A stretch of DNA of 64,000 bases. Origin: Prochlorococcus marinus str. MIT 0919. GTDB taxonomy: Bacteria; Cyanobacteriota; Cyanobacteriia; PCC-6307; Cyanobiaceae. Position 1 is the stretch's first letter, and every line of letters starts with the position of its first letter. Position numbers and translations under genes: made by a program. Below the pieces are notes generated by a model that saw nothing but the letters and a program-made list of their open reading frames with translations, had not been told where the DNA came from and did no database searches. The DNA lies in contig NZ_CP114779.1 in assembly GCF_027359375.1 (NCBI RefSeq), positions 1,178,001-1,242,000 of the forward strand. Direction: 5' to 3'. Below are positions 1-10,059 of this stretch, piece after piece.

Positions 1-2420
1 AGGGTTTCTCTGTTAAACCTTGCACCTTTACAAACATCGCATTGCACATAAACATCGGGTAAAAAGTTCATTTCAATAACATTTACTCCCTGACCCCGAC
101 ATGCTTCACAGCGACCACCTTTCACATTAAAACTAAATTGACCCACTTGATAGCCCCTAGCTTTTGCTTCAACTGAAGCAGCAAAAATTTGCCTAATTGG
201 ATCAAATGCACCTGTATAAGTAGCAGGGTTAGATCGAGGAGTTCTCCCTATTGGGGATTGATCAATGACAATAACCTTATCTATCGCATTAATGCCTCTA
301 ATTTCTGCTACCCCTTTAGGAAAAGGAACTTTTAAGCCAAGTTCATGATTAATAGCAGGGTGTAATAATTCATTGATTAACGTGCTCTTGCCACTCCCAC
401 TAACACCGGTAATAGCGACAAGACGACCTAAAGGAAGGTCTACTGAGACGTTTTGAAGATTATTACGATCACAATTAATTAAACGAAGATTCTTCTTGCC
501 TCCCTTACGTCGTTCTTTTGGAGTTGGTATTGACGAACGTCCACTGAGATAAGCACCCGTAAGTGAATTCTCTGCAGATAATAAGTTTTCGATTGAACCT
601 TCTGAAATTATTTGGCCACCATGAATCCCTGCTCCTGGACCTATATCAACAACATAATCGGCAGCACGAATAGTGTCCTCATCATGTTCAACAACTATTA
701 GCGTATTGCCAAGGTCTCTTAATCTCTCCAAAGTATTTAATAAACGATCATTATCTCTTTGATGCAAACCTATACTTGGTTCATCTAATACATACAGAAC
801 ACCTGTTAAGCCTGCTCCTATTTGAGTTGCCAACCGAATTCGTTGAGCCTCTCCCCCAGATAATGTCATCGCTGGTCTATCCAAAGAAAGGTAATCAAGG
901 CCAACATCAAGCAAAAAACGCAGTCTTAGCCTTATTTCTCTTAAAACCAAATCTCCTATTTGCATTTGACGAGGAGAAAGTAAATTTTTAGAAGGTTTAT
1001 CAATACCCATTAATTGTTCTATCCGTTTCAAAGTTTCATCAACACTAATTTCAGTTAATTCAGTAATAGAGTAAGGACCTAGTTTTACTGCCAAAGCTTC
1101 TGGCTTTAATCTTTTACCCGAACATGCTGGACATGGTACTAAATCCAAAAATTTTTCTAATTTTTGACGAACCGATTCTCCACCTGCATCACGTAATTGT
1201 CTTTCTAGGATTGGGAGAATTCCTTCAAAAGGCCTTTTAAAGCCTCCCTTTTGTTTATATCGACTATCAGCTTGTATTAAAATAGGTTTATCACATCCAT
1301 TTATCAAAATTTCTTTTTGATCATGTGTTAAATCTTTCCAAGGCGTTTTAATTTCAAAGCCATAGGCTTCTCCAACTGAATACAATAAAGAAAAATAATA
1401 TGAATTTTCCTTTTCACTCCAAGGCGCAACAGCAGCATAAACTGGTAGTGATGGTTCTGGAATAACTCTATCGACAGTAAATTTTTTTAAATGACCAATA
1501 CCATGACACTCTGGGCATGCCCCGTATGGACTATTAAAAGAAAATAATCTTGGAGATAATTCTTCTATTACAGCTCCATGAATAGGACAAGCAAAATTTT
1601 CCGAAAAGAGTCTTTCTCTTTCAATGCCATCCGGTAATTCCTCATTTTTTTTTGGTACAACCTCAACCAAAGCCAATCCATCACCCCGTTTTAAAGCTGT
1701 TCTTAAAGAATCTGTTAAACGCTCTTGGATTCCCTCTCTGGCAATTAAACGATCTACAACTACTTCGATTGAATGAGAATGATTTTTATCTAATTCAATA
1801 TTGTCAGATAACTCTCTAACTTCTTTATTAATTCTTACTCGAGCAAAGCCTTCAGAAGCCAGTCCCGATAATAATTTAGCGTGTGTACCTTTTTTACCTC
1901 TGACAACAGGTGCAAGTAACTGATAACGGGTACCGTCTGGTAGAGAAAGAATCTGATCTACCATTTCATCAATAGTTTGAGGACTTATAGGCCTTTTGCA
2001 TTCGGGACAATGGGGCTCGCCAGCTCTACCAAACAACAAACGCAAATAATCCTGTATTTCGGTAACAGTTCCAACAGTAGAGCGAGGATTATGACTAGTA
2101 GATTTCTGATCTATTGAAATTGCAGGAGATAAGCCTTCTATCGCATCAACATCAGGTTTATCAACTTGACCTAAAAACTGACGTGCATAAGCAGACAAAC
2201 TCTCAACATAACGTCTTTGTCCTTCAGCAAAAATAGTATCAAAAGCTAAAGAGCTTTTCCCGCTTCCACTAACACCAGTAAAAACAATGAATTTATTTCT
2301 TGGAATATTCAAATTAATATTCTTCAAATTATGCTGCCTTGCACCACGAATACTTATTAAATCTCCCAACGATTCATTCGTTAAAGATTTTTGTACAGCC
2401 TTATCCTTAGAAGGGCCCAT
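1..2420 (-). CDS. uvrA: Excinuclease ABC subunit A (partial, C-terminus beyond the left edge)
   Basis: UvrA is the damage-recognition ATPase of nucleotide excision repair; it loads UvrB at lesions. The reading frame is open from an ATG at 2420 to the window edge (about 806 codons), so roughly the last 150 residues of a family that runs about 950 are missing. Visible motifs are the first Walker A (GVSGSGKSS) after ARQHNLKNI, zinc-finger cysteines in CPECKRPI, the signature LSGGEAQRIRLA with DEPSIGLHQRD, a second Walker A (GVSGSGKSTLINELL) and a second zinc finger region with GGRCEACRGQG. It lies 44 bp downstream of recN on the same strand, so the two DNA-repair genes may be cotranscribed. Identity is secure; only the end is unseen. 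Confidence 0.96.
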   Translation of the reverse strand, partial: MGPSKDKAVQKSLTNESLGDLISIRGARQHNLKNINLNIPRNKFIVFTGVSGSGKSSLAFDTIFAEGQRRYVESLSAYARQFLGQVDKPDVDAIEGLSPAISIDQKSTSHNPRSTVGTVTEIQDYLRLLFGRAGEPHCPECKRPISPQTIDEMVDQILSLPDGTRYQLLAPVVRGKKGTHAKLLSGLASEGFARVRINKEVRELSDNIELDKNHSHSIEVVVDRLIAREGIQERLTDSLRTALKRGDGLALVEVVPKKNEELPDGIERERLFSENFACPIHGAVIEELSPRLFSFNSPYGACPECHGIGHLKKFTVDRVIPEPSLPVYAAVAPWSEKENSYYFSLLYSVGEAYGFEIKTPWKDLTHDQKEILINGCDKPILIQADSRYKQKGGFKRPFEGILPILERQLRDAGGESVRQKLEKFLDLVPCPACSGKRLKPEALAVKLGPYSITELTEISVDETLKRIEQLMGIDKPSKNLLSPRQMQIGDLVLREIRLRLRFLLDVGLDYLSLDRPAMTLSGGEAQRIRLATQIGAGLTGVLYVLDEPSIGLHQRDNDRLLNTLERLRDLGNTLIVVEHDEDTIRAADYVVDIGPGAGIHGGQIISEGSIENLLSAENSLTGAYLSGRSSIPTPKERRKGGKKNLRLINCDRNNLQNVSVDLPLGRLVAITGVSGSGKSTLINELLHPAINHELGLKVPFPKGVAEIRGINAIDKVIVIDQSPIGRTPRSNPATYTGAFDPIRQIFAASVEAKARGYQVGQFSFNVKGGRCEACRGQGVNVIEMNFLPDVYVQCDVCKGARFNRET

Positions 2421-2464
2421 CCTCTAAAAAACAGATCATATAAGTTTAGGAAGATTACTGCTAT

Positions 2465-4153
2465 TCATGCAGCTTTCTTCTCTAATAAACTTGCAGCGTA
2501 CATAGTAGCTTCAGCAAAATCACCGCCAGCCAATTCAGCAAGTTCACGCTTCCTTGCCTGAAAACCCTTTAACTCAAAGACTTTCGAAGCAGTTGATCCA
2601 TTTATTGAAACCTTAGAAATAGAAAAATGATGATCAGCCAATGCTGCAACTAATGGCTGATGAGTGACACAAAAAACTTGCCTAGTGTCAGATAAGTGCT
2701 TTAAAAGATTTGCAACAGCCGAACTGACTCTTCCACTCACACCAGAATCAATTTCATCAAAAATTACCGTACTAGCCCCATCCTGTTCGGCAAGAACAAC
2801 CTTTAAAGCCAAAATGAATCTAGACATTTCTCCACCAGAAGCTATTTCATGAAGAAGCGAAAGGGGTTGGCCAGGGTTTGCAGAAAATAAAAAATTTACG
2901 TTATCAATACCTTGAACAGAAGGCAAACATGGAATTATTCCTACTTGAAATAAAGCATTTTCTAAACCTAAAGATGGTAAGTATTTCATCAAAGAAATTT
3001 CTAATTTTTTAGCCACAGATTTACGAAGTTTGGATAATTTCTTATTAGATGAATCACGTTTTTCCCTCGCAAGCCTTTCTTTTTCTTCCAAGAGCTCTAA
3101 ATTAGTCGAACTATTTTCAGAATTCAAAATGTTATCTAAGGATTCTCTATAAAGAACTAATTCATCTAAGTTTCTATTATAACGAGCTTTTAAATTTTTC
3201 AAAAATGATCTTCTTTCTTGAACCTCATTTAATTTATCTGGATTACTTTCTAGCAAAAGATAATAATGCTCTAAATCACTAACGAGCTGTTGCAAATCAG
3301 CATGAACATCTAATGCTTTATCAAGATGAGGCTTTAAAGAATGATCCAACTCACTAATGACTTTCAATTCTTTAATAGAAAACAATATATTTTCCAAAGC
3401 AGTAGGAGATTCTTCATAAGACTCCTTTAAAAAAATAAAAAGTTTTTGAATACTTTCTTGAAGTCTAACAGCATGTGAAAGTCTATCTTCTTCAGTCTGT
3501 AAATGGATTTCCTCTTGAGCATCTGTTATATTAGCAGCCTGCAGTTCTTTGAACTCCGCCATCATAATTTCAAAATTAATTTTATTTTGATTGTACTCAT
3601 TTCTAGCAGTCTGAAGTGTACAATAAGCTTTGTTCCAATTATTCCAATTATTATTCACTTCTAAAGCTGCGTTTTTAATAATGGAAGATCCTAATTGATC
3701 TATCCAATTTAAATATGTTGTTAAAGGATCTATTTTATTTTGTTGACCTTGCAAAGTTAAATCAGCCAAATAAGGTCTTAATGTTAAAATTTGGTGCTTA
3801 GTAACAATTTGATCATTTATTTTAATTTGACTTTTTAAGTTTTTACCATTAGAACTCCAAATTCTAGAAATAGAAAATTCTTTGTCTTTAAATATAATAT
3901 TATTTTTTTGAAGCCATCTTTTTGCAAAACTATCTATTTGGAAATATCCTTCAATATAAGATTTTGTTGATCCTAATTTAACTAGCTTAGAAGCCTTAGA
4001 ATTATGAAGACCACCTAATAACAAATCTATGGCATCTAAAAAAATTGATTTTCCAGCTCCTGTCTCTCCTGTAAAAACTGTAAACCCATTCTGAAAGGAA
4101 AGGTCTAAGCTATCTATAAGACCAATGTTCTCAAGTCTCAAGCGGACTAGCAC
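2465..4153 (-). CDS. recN: DNA repair ATPase RecN
   Basis: RecN is an SMC-like ATPase acting in double-strand-break repair. The protein has an N-terminal Walker A (GETGAGKSIFLDAIDLLLGG), a long central part rich in charged helices that should form the coiled coil, and a C-terminal ABC signature (ASGGEMSRFILALK) followed by Walker B (TVIFDEIDSGVSG) and the VTHQP switch. I chose the GTG at 4153 because family members begin with a short Met then LRLENIGLI; a TTG at 4171 would add six residues. With this start it is 562 aa, close to the usual 550-560. It lies just upstream of uvrA on the same strand. Confidence 0.95.
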   Translation of the reverse strand: MLVRLRLENIGLIDSLDLSFQNGFTVFTGETGAGKSIFLDAIDLLLGGLHNSKASKLVKLGSTKSYIEGYFQIDSFAKRWLQKNNIIFKDKEFSISRIWSSNGKNLKSQIKINDQIVTKHQILTLRPYLADLTLQGQQNKIDPLTTYLNWIDQLGSSIIKNAALEVNNNWNNWNKAYCTLQTARNEYNQNKINFEIMMAEFKELQAANITDAQEEIHLQTEEDRLSHAVRLQESIQKLFIFLKESYEESPTALENILFSIKELKVISELDHSLKPHLDKALDVHADLQQLVSDLEHYYLLLESNPDKLNEVQERRSFLKNLKARYNRNLDELVLYRESLDNILNSENSSTNLELLEEKERLAREKRDSSNKKLSKLRKSVAKKLEISLMKYLPSLGLENALFQVGIIPCLPSVQGIDNVNFLFSANPGQPLSLLHEIASGGEMSRFILALKVVLAEQDGASTVIFDEIDSGVSGRVSSAVANLLKHLSDTRQVFCVTHQPLVAALADHHFSISKVSINGSTASKVFELKGFQARKRELAELAGGDFAEATMYAASLLEKKAA

Positions 4154-4229
4154 GGCAATTAAAGTAACCAAGTAAACAGTAGCTAACCCTCATTAAATTA
4201 GAAGGGGGAACAAGATACTCTTTTATGCA

Positions 4230-6080
4230 ATGACAAAAGAACTTACCGATTTCATAGAAGCAGAAGGCCTATTGGAATATGACCCAGAAACTATTGCGAA
4301 AATTTATCAAAAATATCCTTATAGATTTATAAAAAGACTGTGGGCAACCCTGATCCCTATCACACTCTTTCTTTTAGGGGTTGGCTGGGATAAATTACTA
4401 GGTTTGCTAAAGAACAAGGAAAAAGCTAGAGCAAGAGCTAAAGAGTTTGCGGATTTATTGGTGAGCCTAGGACCAGCTTTTATCAAGGCAGGTCAGGCTT
4501 TATCGACGAGGCCGGATATAGTACCCTCTATTGTGTTAGAAGAACTGGCACAACTACAAGACCAATTACCTGGTTTTGATCCAAAGTTGGCAATGGAATG
4601 TATAGAAGAAGACTTAAAAGTAAATAAAAAAGATATTTTTAAGAGCATTGAAATAGAGCCAGTTTCTGCAGCATCTTTAGGCCAAGTACATAAAGGGGTT
4701 TTAATAAATGGAGAAAAGGTTGCTGTTAAAGTACAAAGGCCTGGTTTAAGAGAACAAATAACATTAGATTTATATATTGTAAGAAATATAGCAAGATGGC
4801 TAAAAGCAAATATAAAAATAATTCGAAGTGACTTAATAGCCTTAATTGATGAATTAGGGAAAAGAGTATTCGAAGAAATGGATTATATAAATGAAGCAAA
4901 TAATGCAATAAAGTTTAAAGATTTACATATAAATAATAAAAATATTGCCGTCCCAAAAGTATACACTGAGCATACATCACGAAGAGTGTTAACAATGGAA
5001 TGGATAGAAGGAGTAAAATTGACAGATATAGAAAAAGTCAAACAATTAGGTATAAGTCCAGATGAAATGATTGAAATAGGAGTAAACTGTAGTCTTCAAC
5101 AACTTTTAGAACATGGTTTCTTTCATGCCGACCCACATCCAGGAAACTTGTTAGCTTTAGAAGATGGAAGGTTATGTTATTTAGATTTTGGAATGATGAG
5201 TGAAGTTAGCAGAGAATCAAGAACAGGATTAATACAAGCTGTCGTACATTTAGTAAACAGAAGTTTTGATAAACTTTCAAAAGATTTTGTTCAACTTGGT
5301 TTCTTATCTAAAGAAGTAAATTTAATGCCTATAGTTCCTGCTTTCGAAACAGTTTTTGGCACAGCGCTAGAATTAGGGGTAAGTAAGATGGACTTTAAAA
5401 GCGTTACAGATGATTTGTCAGGTGTAATGTACAAATTTCCTTTCAAATTACCGCCATACTATGCATTAATAATAAGATCCTTAATTACTCTAGAAGGAAT
5501 AGCACTAAGCGTAGACCCTGAATTCAAAATACTTGGTGCAGCGTATCCATACTTTGCTAAAAGATTAATGGAAGATCCTGACCCTCAACTCAGAAAAAGT
5601 CTTAAAGAAATGCTATTTGATGGTGAAACATTTAGATGGAATAGATTAAATGAACTGATGCTAAGCGCCGCCAAACAAACCGATATAGATATTGAAAACC
5701 TATTAGATAGAGTATTGGACTTTTTATTTTCTGCAAAAGGAGGCATACTTCGTAAAGAACTGGTAGAAGCAGTAGTGAGCAAATTTGATTCTTTTACATG
5801 GAAAACCATACAAAGCTTAAATAGTAAACTTCCTGAAAATATAAGATCTACTCAAATAAAGAGTAATGAAAGTTATTTAATGGTTGAAATAGAACCAATT
5901 AAAAAGATTATAAATATAGCAGAAAACCTACCAGGATTTAACAAAGAATTGATTATAAAAAAAATACCAAGAATATTAAAAGAAAAAGATACACGAAAAA
6001 TGGGTATTAAAATAGCAAAGGGAATTACAGAAAAAAGTATTGTTAGAATGATTAAGCTTGTTGCAGGAGTCAAACAATAA
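4230..6080 (+). CDS. ABC1/AarF/UbiB-family atypical kinase
   Basis: A 616-aa member of the ABC1 (UbiB/AarF) atypical protein-kinase-like family. In cyanobacteria and plastids such proteins are linked to prenylquinone metabolism and photo-oxidative stress; the substrate of this one is unknown. Visible motifs are the KAGQ motif of the family near residues 86-89, VAVKVQRPG (164-172, the nucleotide-binding lysine), the catalytic-loop-like HADPHPGNL near 299-307 and the DFG-like YLDFGMM near 317-323. A hydrophobic stretch near residues 36-55 may contact a membrane. The start ATG follows a purine-rich GAAGGGGGAA about 20 bp upstream. The next gene starts on the base after its stop codon, suggesting translational coupling. 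Confidence 0.93.
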   Translation: MTKELTDFIEAEGLLEYDPETIAKIYQKYPYRFIKRLWATLIPITLFLLGVGWDKLLGLLKNKEKARARAKEFADLLVSLGPAFIKAGQALSTRPDIVPSIVLEELAQLQDQLPGFDPKLAMECIEEDLKVNKKDIFKSIEIEPVSAASLGQVHKGVLINGEKVAVKVQRPGLREQITLDLYIVRNIARWLKANIKIIRSDLIALIDELGKRVFEEMDYINEANNAIKFKDLHINNKNIAVPKVYTEHTSRRVLTMEWIEGVKLTDIEKVKQLGISPDEMIEIGVNCSLQQLLEHGFFHADPHPGNLLALEDGRLCYLDFGMMSEVSRESRTGLIQAVVHLVNRSFDKLSKDFVQLGFLSKEVNLMPIVPAFETVFGTALELGVSKMDFKSVTDDLSGVMYKFPFKLPPYYALIIRSLITLEGIALSVDPEFKILGAAYPYFAKRLMEDPDPQLRKSLKEMLFDGETFRWNRLNELMLSAAKQTDIDIENLLDRVLDFLFSAKGGILRKELVEAVVSKFDSFTWKTIQSLNSKLPENIRSTQIKSNESYLMVEIEPIKKIINIAENLPGFNKELIIKKIPRILKEKDTRKMGIKIAKGITEKSIVRMIKLVAGVKQ

Positions 6081-6641
6081 ATGAATTATAAAATTTTAGA
6101 TCTAAAGTTATTATTAATTTGTTATTGTTTAAGCTTAACAAGCTTTTGTCATTCAATAAAAGCAGCTGAAAAAGTATCATTAATTCACGGTATTTTTAGT
6201 AGAAGTATAACTATTGAAGAAATAGAAGACTTTACAGAAAAAGGGATAAAAAAAGGTTTCTTAAAAAAAATAATTAAAGAAAAAGAAGAGAAAAAGATTA
6301 GAGAAATTTTAAAAAAAGAATATAATGCGCCAATAATATTAACAAGTAGATTGATTTATAGTGATATTGGAACTGCAATTCTTAAAAGAGTCTCAAAAAT
6401 AATATATCCTTTCAGAATTAATGAAGAAAGAGCAAGTATCTTAGCTTTGCGAGCTTCAGCAATTAAAGCGATAGATGTTGGTAATGAAAAAATTAATATA
6501 GTTAATTTTATAAAAGCTTATCCAAGCAAAGTAATGGCAATAAATGTGACTGAGCTATATAAAGTCCTTAACAAAGTAGAGTCAATGTCAGAATTAATGA
6601 AATTTTATTCAGATTCTCCTTTAGAAAAGCTAAAAAAATGA
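6081..6641 (+). CDS. Small secreted protein resembling the cyanobacterial DUF1400 N-terminal domain
   Basis: A 186-aa protein with an N-terminal hydrophobic segment (about residues 8-28, LLLICYCLSLTSF) ending in KAAEKVSL, typical of a signal peptide, so probably periplasmic or lumenal. The mature part is lysine- and isoleucine-rich and resembles from memory the DUF1400 region found in front of some cyanobacterial alpha/beta hydrolases (a short beta segment LIHGIFSRSITIEEIEDF, then helices). No hydrolase catalytic domain follows, so it is the stand-alone domain. The ATG directly abuts the stop of the ABC1 kinase gene, so the two are likely cotranscribed. Function unknown. Confidence 0.7.
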   Translation: MNYKILDLKLLLICYCLSLTSFCHSIKAAEKVSLIHGIFSRSITIEEIEDFTEKGIKKGFLKKIIKEKEEKKIREILKKEYNAPIILTSRLIYSDIGTAILKRVSKIIYPFRINEERASILALRASAIKAIDVGNEKINIVNFIKAYPSKVMAINVTELYKVLNKVESMSELMKFYSDSPLEKLKK

Positions 6642-6680
6642 GCTTAAAGGATTAAATTAATTAAAGACAAAATTTTGATT

Positions 6681-7787
6681 GTGACTTATTTAGAAAAAAT
6701 TCAAAGACATTTAGGCCTTAACCAGACATATAAACATTGGCCTGGATTGATAGAAGGGTACAAAAAATGGCTTCCAGTGTCAGATAAAACGCCTATCATT
6801 ACTCTACAAGAAGGTGCTACGCCATTAATCCCTTTAAAAGCGATAAACGAAGTAATTGGCAAAGGAGTAAAAATCTATGTGAAATATGACGGTTTAAATC
6901 CAACAGGGTCTTTTAAAGATAGAGGTATGACAATGGCAATAAGCAAGGCAAAAGAAAATAAATGTGAAGCTGTGATATGTGCAAGTACTGGAAATACATC
7001 TGCTTCTGCAGCTGCCTACGCTAAAAGAGGGGGATTAAAATGCTTTGTTCTTATTCCTGATGGTTATGTGGCTCAGGGAAAACTAGCACAGGCATTAGTT
7101 TATGGAGCCGAGGTATTAGCAATAAAAGGGAATTTTGATAAAGCATTAGATATAGTTCAAAATTTATCTGAAAAATATCCAATTACACTTGTTAACTCTG
7201 TTAATCCTTATAGGATTCAAGGACAAAAAACAGCTGCTTTTGAAATTATAGATGCTATGGGTGAAGCACCAGACTGGGTATGTATACCAATGGGAAATGC
7301 AGGAAATATCACTGCTTATTGGATGGGTTTTGAAGAATATTTTAAAGCAGGGATTAGTAAAAAATTACCAAGGATGATGGGGTTCCAAGCTAGTGGTTCA
7401 GCACCTTTAGTTTTAAATAAAAGAATTGAGAATCCAAATACAATTGCTACAGCTATAAGAATTGGAAACCCTGTAAATAGAGATAATGCATATATAGTAA
7501 AAGAAAAAAGTAATGGTAAGTTTACAGCTGTAACTGATGAAGAAATAATAAAAGCTTATAAATTAATAGCAAAAGAAGAAGGTATATTTTGTGAACCTGC
7601 TAGTGCGGCATCTATTGCAGGATTAATAAAAATAAAAGATGAGATTCCAAAAAATTCTAAAGTTGTTTGTGTTCTTACAGGAAATGGATTAAAAGATCCG
7701 GATACAGCAATTAATAATAATGATTCATCATTTAAATCAAATTTGAATCCCAACGTAGAAGACATAGCCAAAGCCATGGGTCTTTAA
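6681..7787 (+). CDS. thrC: Threonine synthase
   Basis: Catalyses the PLP-dependent conversion of O-phosphohomoserine to threonine. The PLP lysine lies in [10 protein letters not shown] (Lys about residue 79), the substrate loop is [13 protein letters not shown], and the PLP-phosphate glycine loop is PMGNAGNIT. The length of 368 aa fits the short bacterial/cyanobacterial type. Start codon: a GTG at 6681 is preferred; a TTG at 6675 would add two residues, and no ATG fits. It is the last gene before the gene-free origin region and is transcribed toward it. Codons are conspicuously A-rich compared with plus-strand genes to the right of the origin. Confidence 0.95.
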   Translation: MTYLEKIQRHLGLNQTYKHWPGLIEGYKKWLPVSDKTPIITLQEGATPLIPLKAINEVIGKGVKIYVKYDGLNPTGSFKDRGMTMAISKAKENKCEAVICASTGNTSASAAAYAKRGGLKCFVLIPDGYVAQGKLAQALVYGAEVLAIKGNFDKALDIVQNLSEKYPITLVNSVNPYRIQGQKTAAFEIIDAMGEAPDWVCIPMGNAGNITAYWMGFEEYFKAGISKKLPRMMGFQASGSAPLVLNKRIENPNTIATAIRIGNPVNRDNAYIVKEKSNGKFTAVTDEEIIKAYKLIAKEEGIFCEPASAASIAGLIKIKDEIPKNSKVVCVLTGNGLKDPDTAINNNDSSFKSNLNPNVEDIAKAMGL

Positions 7788-8154
7788 GCGCATAACCAAT
7801 TAAATTTCTGTCTGAGGAAAAGAAAGTAAAAATAGGCTTTGAATTGAGGAAAAGGATTCTGAAAACCAAAGAAAAGTAATTAGGTTTTTCAACAATGCAA
7901 GTATTTTTGTGGAAAGCTACTCAATATTCCACGAATTTCATATTCTTTACCACAGCAAATTTATTTTTAAATGCTTGCTATAAAAGGAGGATGAGACAAT
8001 TTCCACAGTAACCACAGGCTCTACTACTACTAATTCATATTCTTTTATTTAAAGAGATAGAAGAAAAACGATAATCAGTCGTTTGCTTCCATTTTTTGAA
8101 AAGATATGAAAAACTAGGATTCCATTTTTGACTTTCGTCGTTAAATTTAATTCG
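7788..8154. other. oriC: Probable chromosomal replication origin (oriC)
   Basis: A gene-free AT-rich stretch of about 367 bp directly upstream of dnaN. It holds five DnaA-box-like nonamers (compared with TTTTCCACA) within about 110 bp: 7909-7917 on the minus strand (CTTTCCACA, 8/9), 7925-7933 (TATTCCACG, 7/9), 7946-7954 (TTTACCACA, 8/9), 7999-8007 (ATTTCCACA, 8/9) and 8008-8016 (GTAACCACA, 6/9). AT-rich sequence around 7960-7985 could serve as an unwinding element. Coding-strand composition changes across this point, as expected where leading and lagging strands swap. dnaA is not adjacent, which is normal in cyanobacteria; dnaN marks the origin in this group. Promoters for dnaN must also lie here. 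Confidence 0.7.
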
Positions 8155-9312
8155 ATGAAACTCGTATGCTCCCAATCAGAACTCAATGGCGCTCTTCAGC
8201 TAGTTAGCAGGGCCGTAGCGTCTCGACCTACCCATCCTGTATTGGCAAATGTCTTACTTACTGCTGATGCCGGAACAGAACGTTTAAGTCTTACTGGATT
8301 TGATTTGAACTTTGGAATTCAAACTTCTATTCCTGCATCTGTTGAAATCAGTGGTGCTACTACCTTGCCTGCAAAACTTTTTGGGGAAATTATTTCAAAG
8401 CTTTCTTCCGATTCGCCTGTAAATTTGTCTAGTGATGAATCGGGTGAACAAGTTCAATTAGAAAGTAAAAGTGGTAGTTATCAAATGAGAGGGTTAAAGG
8501 CAGATGATTTTCCTGATTTACCTTTAGTACAAACAGGTACTTCTTTTAGTGTAAAACCTTATATATTTGCTAATGCATTAAAAAGTACTTTATTTGCAAG
8601 TAGTTCTGATGAATCAAAACAAATACTTACAGGTGTTCATTTGACTTTTATCGGTAGTTCTTTAAAGGCTGCTGCAACAGATGGACATAGATTAGTGGTT
8701 TTAAACTTAGATGATGCAATAGATTTAAATCTAGAAAATAACATAGAAAATACTGAGGAAATACAAGTTACTCTTCCTTCTAAGTCACTTCGTGAGATTG
8801 AACGTTTTATAGGAAGTTTAAAACCTGATGATAAAATTAATCTTTTTTATGATAGTGGTCAGGTAGTATTTATATCTCTTGATCAAGTTGTTACAACAAG
8901 AACTCTTGAAGGTGTTTATCCTAATTATAGTCAATTAATACCCCCTTCTTTCTCTAATATTTTAGAATTTGATAGAAAAACTTTTCTTTGTGCACTTGAC
9001 CGAATTGCTGTTCTTGCGGATCAACATAATAATGTAATAAAAATAACAAAAGATACTTCATCTGATGTTGTAAAAATTACTACTGATGCTCAGGATGTAG
9101 GAAGTGGTATGGAGTCTGTACCTGTAAAATTTAACGGGGAAAATTTTCAAATAGCATTTAATGTTAGATATTTATTAGAAGGCTTAAAAGTTTTTGAAGT
9201 TGATAAAATATTATTGCGTTGTAATTCACCAACAACTCCTGCTGTATTTTCTCCTGTTAATAATCAAGATAGTTTTATATACCTTGTAATGCCTGTACAA
9301 ATTCGTTCGTAA
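8155..9312 (+). CDS. dnaN: DNA polymerase III beta sliding clamp
   Basis: The ring-shaped processivity clamp that tethers DNA polymerase III to the template. The start is the ATG at 8155 giving MKLVCSQSELNGALQLVSRA, the classic clamp N-terminus; an in-frame TTG nine codons upstream is not needed. The product is 385 aa. Family landmarks are HPVLANVLL in domain 1, AATDGHRL in domain 2 and the C-terminal YLVMPVQIRS, which corresponds to the conserved M-P-x-R end that helps bind partner peptides. It is the first gene right of the putative origin and heads a rightward run with the PRC-barrel gene, purL and purF; the next frame begins 1 bp after its stop. Confidence 0.97.
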   Translation: MKLVCSQSELNGALQLVSRAVASRPTHPVLANVLLTADAGTERLSLTGFDLNFGIQTSIPASVEISGATTLPAKLFGEIISKLSSDSPVNLSSDESGEQVQLESKSGSYQMRGLKADDFPDLPLVQTGTSFSVKPYIFANALKSTLFASSSDESKQILTGVHLTFIGSSLKAAATDGHRLVVLNLDDAIDLNLENNIENTEEIQVTLPSKSLREIERFIGSLKPDDKINLFYDSGQVVFISLDQVVTTRTLEGVYPNYSQLIPPSFSNILEFDRKTFLCALDRIAVLADQHNNVIKITKDTSSDVVKITTDAQDVGSGMESVPVKFNGENFQIAFNVRYLLEGLKVFEVDKILLRCNSPTTPAVFSPVNNQDSFIYLVMPVQIRS

Positions 9313-9313
9313 A

Positions 9314-10057
9314 TTGATTGCTTCTAATGAATTACTTTTGAGTGATTTATTACATCATAATGTTAGATGTGATAAAGGCATAAACCATGGTTTAGGGGTT
9401 ATGGCTTGGATGCATCCTCCTATACATAGAATACTTGGGTGGGCTAGTAGACCTTCTACTTTACGACTTTTACGGAATGTTTGGAGGTTAGATCAATTAA
9501 AAGGTATTAATGCTGAAGAGGTCTTCGTAAAAGGTTTACCTGCAGAGTCTGATCAAGCAACTCTTGATCGTTTTCCTACTTTGTTAGATGCTCATATGAT
9601 TAACCGTAAAGGAGAGAAAATAGCTTTAATCGCTGACTTTGTATTTGATGTTAAAACTGGGAATATTTTATATTATTTAGTTTCTCGGTCTAATCCTAAA
9701 ATACCAGGAACAAGTAGATGGCGTTTATCTATTAATAACATAGAAGATCAACAACCTGGACTTGTCTTTACAGAGTTTCTTTCTTTAGATGATCTTCCAA
9801 TAGTTAAGTCTAGTTTACGCCAAGATATTTTAAGAAAAAGTAAGAAATTGCGAGACCAATTTGATGAAATTTCATTAAGAGCTAATAATCGTTTAGAAGG
9901 TTGGTTAGAAGAATTACCTTGGGATGAGAACGATTATTCTAAAAATAGTAAAAATTATGATTTTTTTGATCAATGGGAAGATAATATAAATTCAGAAGTT
10001 TCTCAAGAAGGCTCTTCTAAATCTTTTTCCAATTACAATGGAGATCCTTGGATATAA
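9314..10057 (+). CDS. PRC-barrel-like conserved cyanobacterial protein
   Basis: A 247-aa soluble protein of unknown function, conserved beside dnaN in marine picocyanobacteria as far as I recall. Residues about 75-140 look like a PRC-barrel: a beta-rich stretch with [20 protein letters not shown] then [18 protein letters not shown]. The C-terminal third is charged and low in complexity, ending in GDPWI. PRC-barrels occur in RNA-processing and photosynthetic proteins, so a role cannot be fixed. The start is uncertain: the first available start is TTG at 9314, 1 bp after the dnaN stop. purL starts 2 bp after its stop, pointing to one transcript dnaN-prc-purL-purF. Confidence 0.8.
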   Translation: MIASNELLLSDLLHHNVRCDKGINHGLGVMAWMHPPIHRILGWASRPSTLRLLRNVWRLDQLKGINAEEVFVKGLPAESDQATLDRFPTLLDAHMINRKGEKIALIADFVFDVKTGNILYYLVSRSNPKIPGTSRWRLSINNIEDQQPGLVFTEFLSLDDLPIVKSSLRQDILRKSKKLRDQFDEISLRANNRLEGWLEELPWDENDYSKNSKNYDFFDQWEDNINSEVSQEGSSKSFSNYNGDPWI

Positions 10058-10059
10058 CT

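Noticed and set aside
776-991. Open frame of 71 codons on the plus strand
   Set aside because: It is antisense to uvrA, which is unambiguous on the minus strand through its ABC signature; no independent coding evidence.
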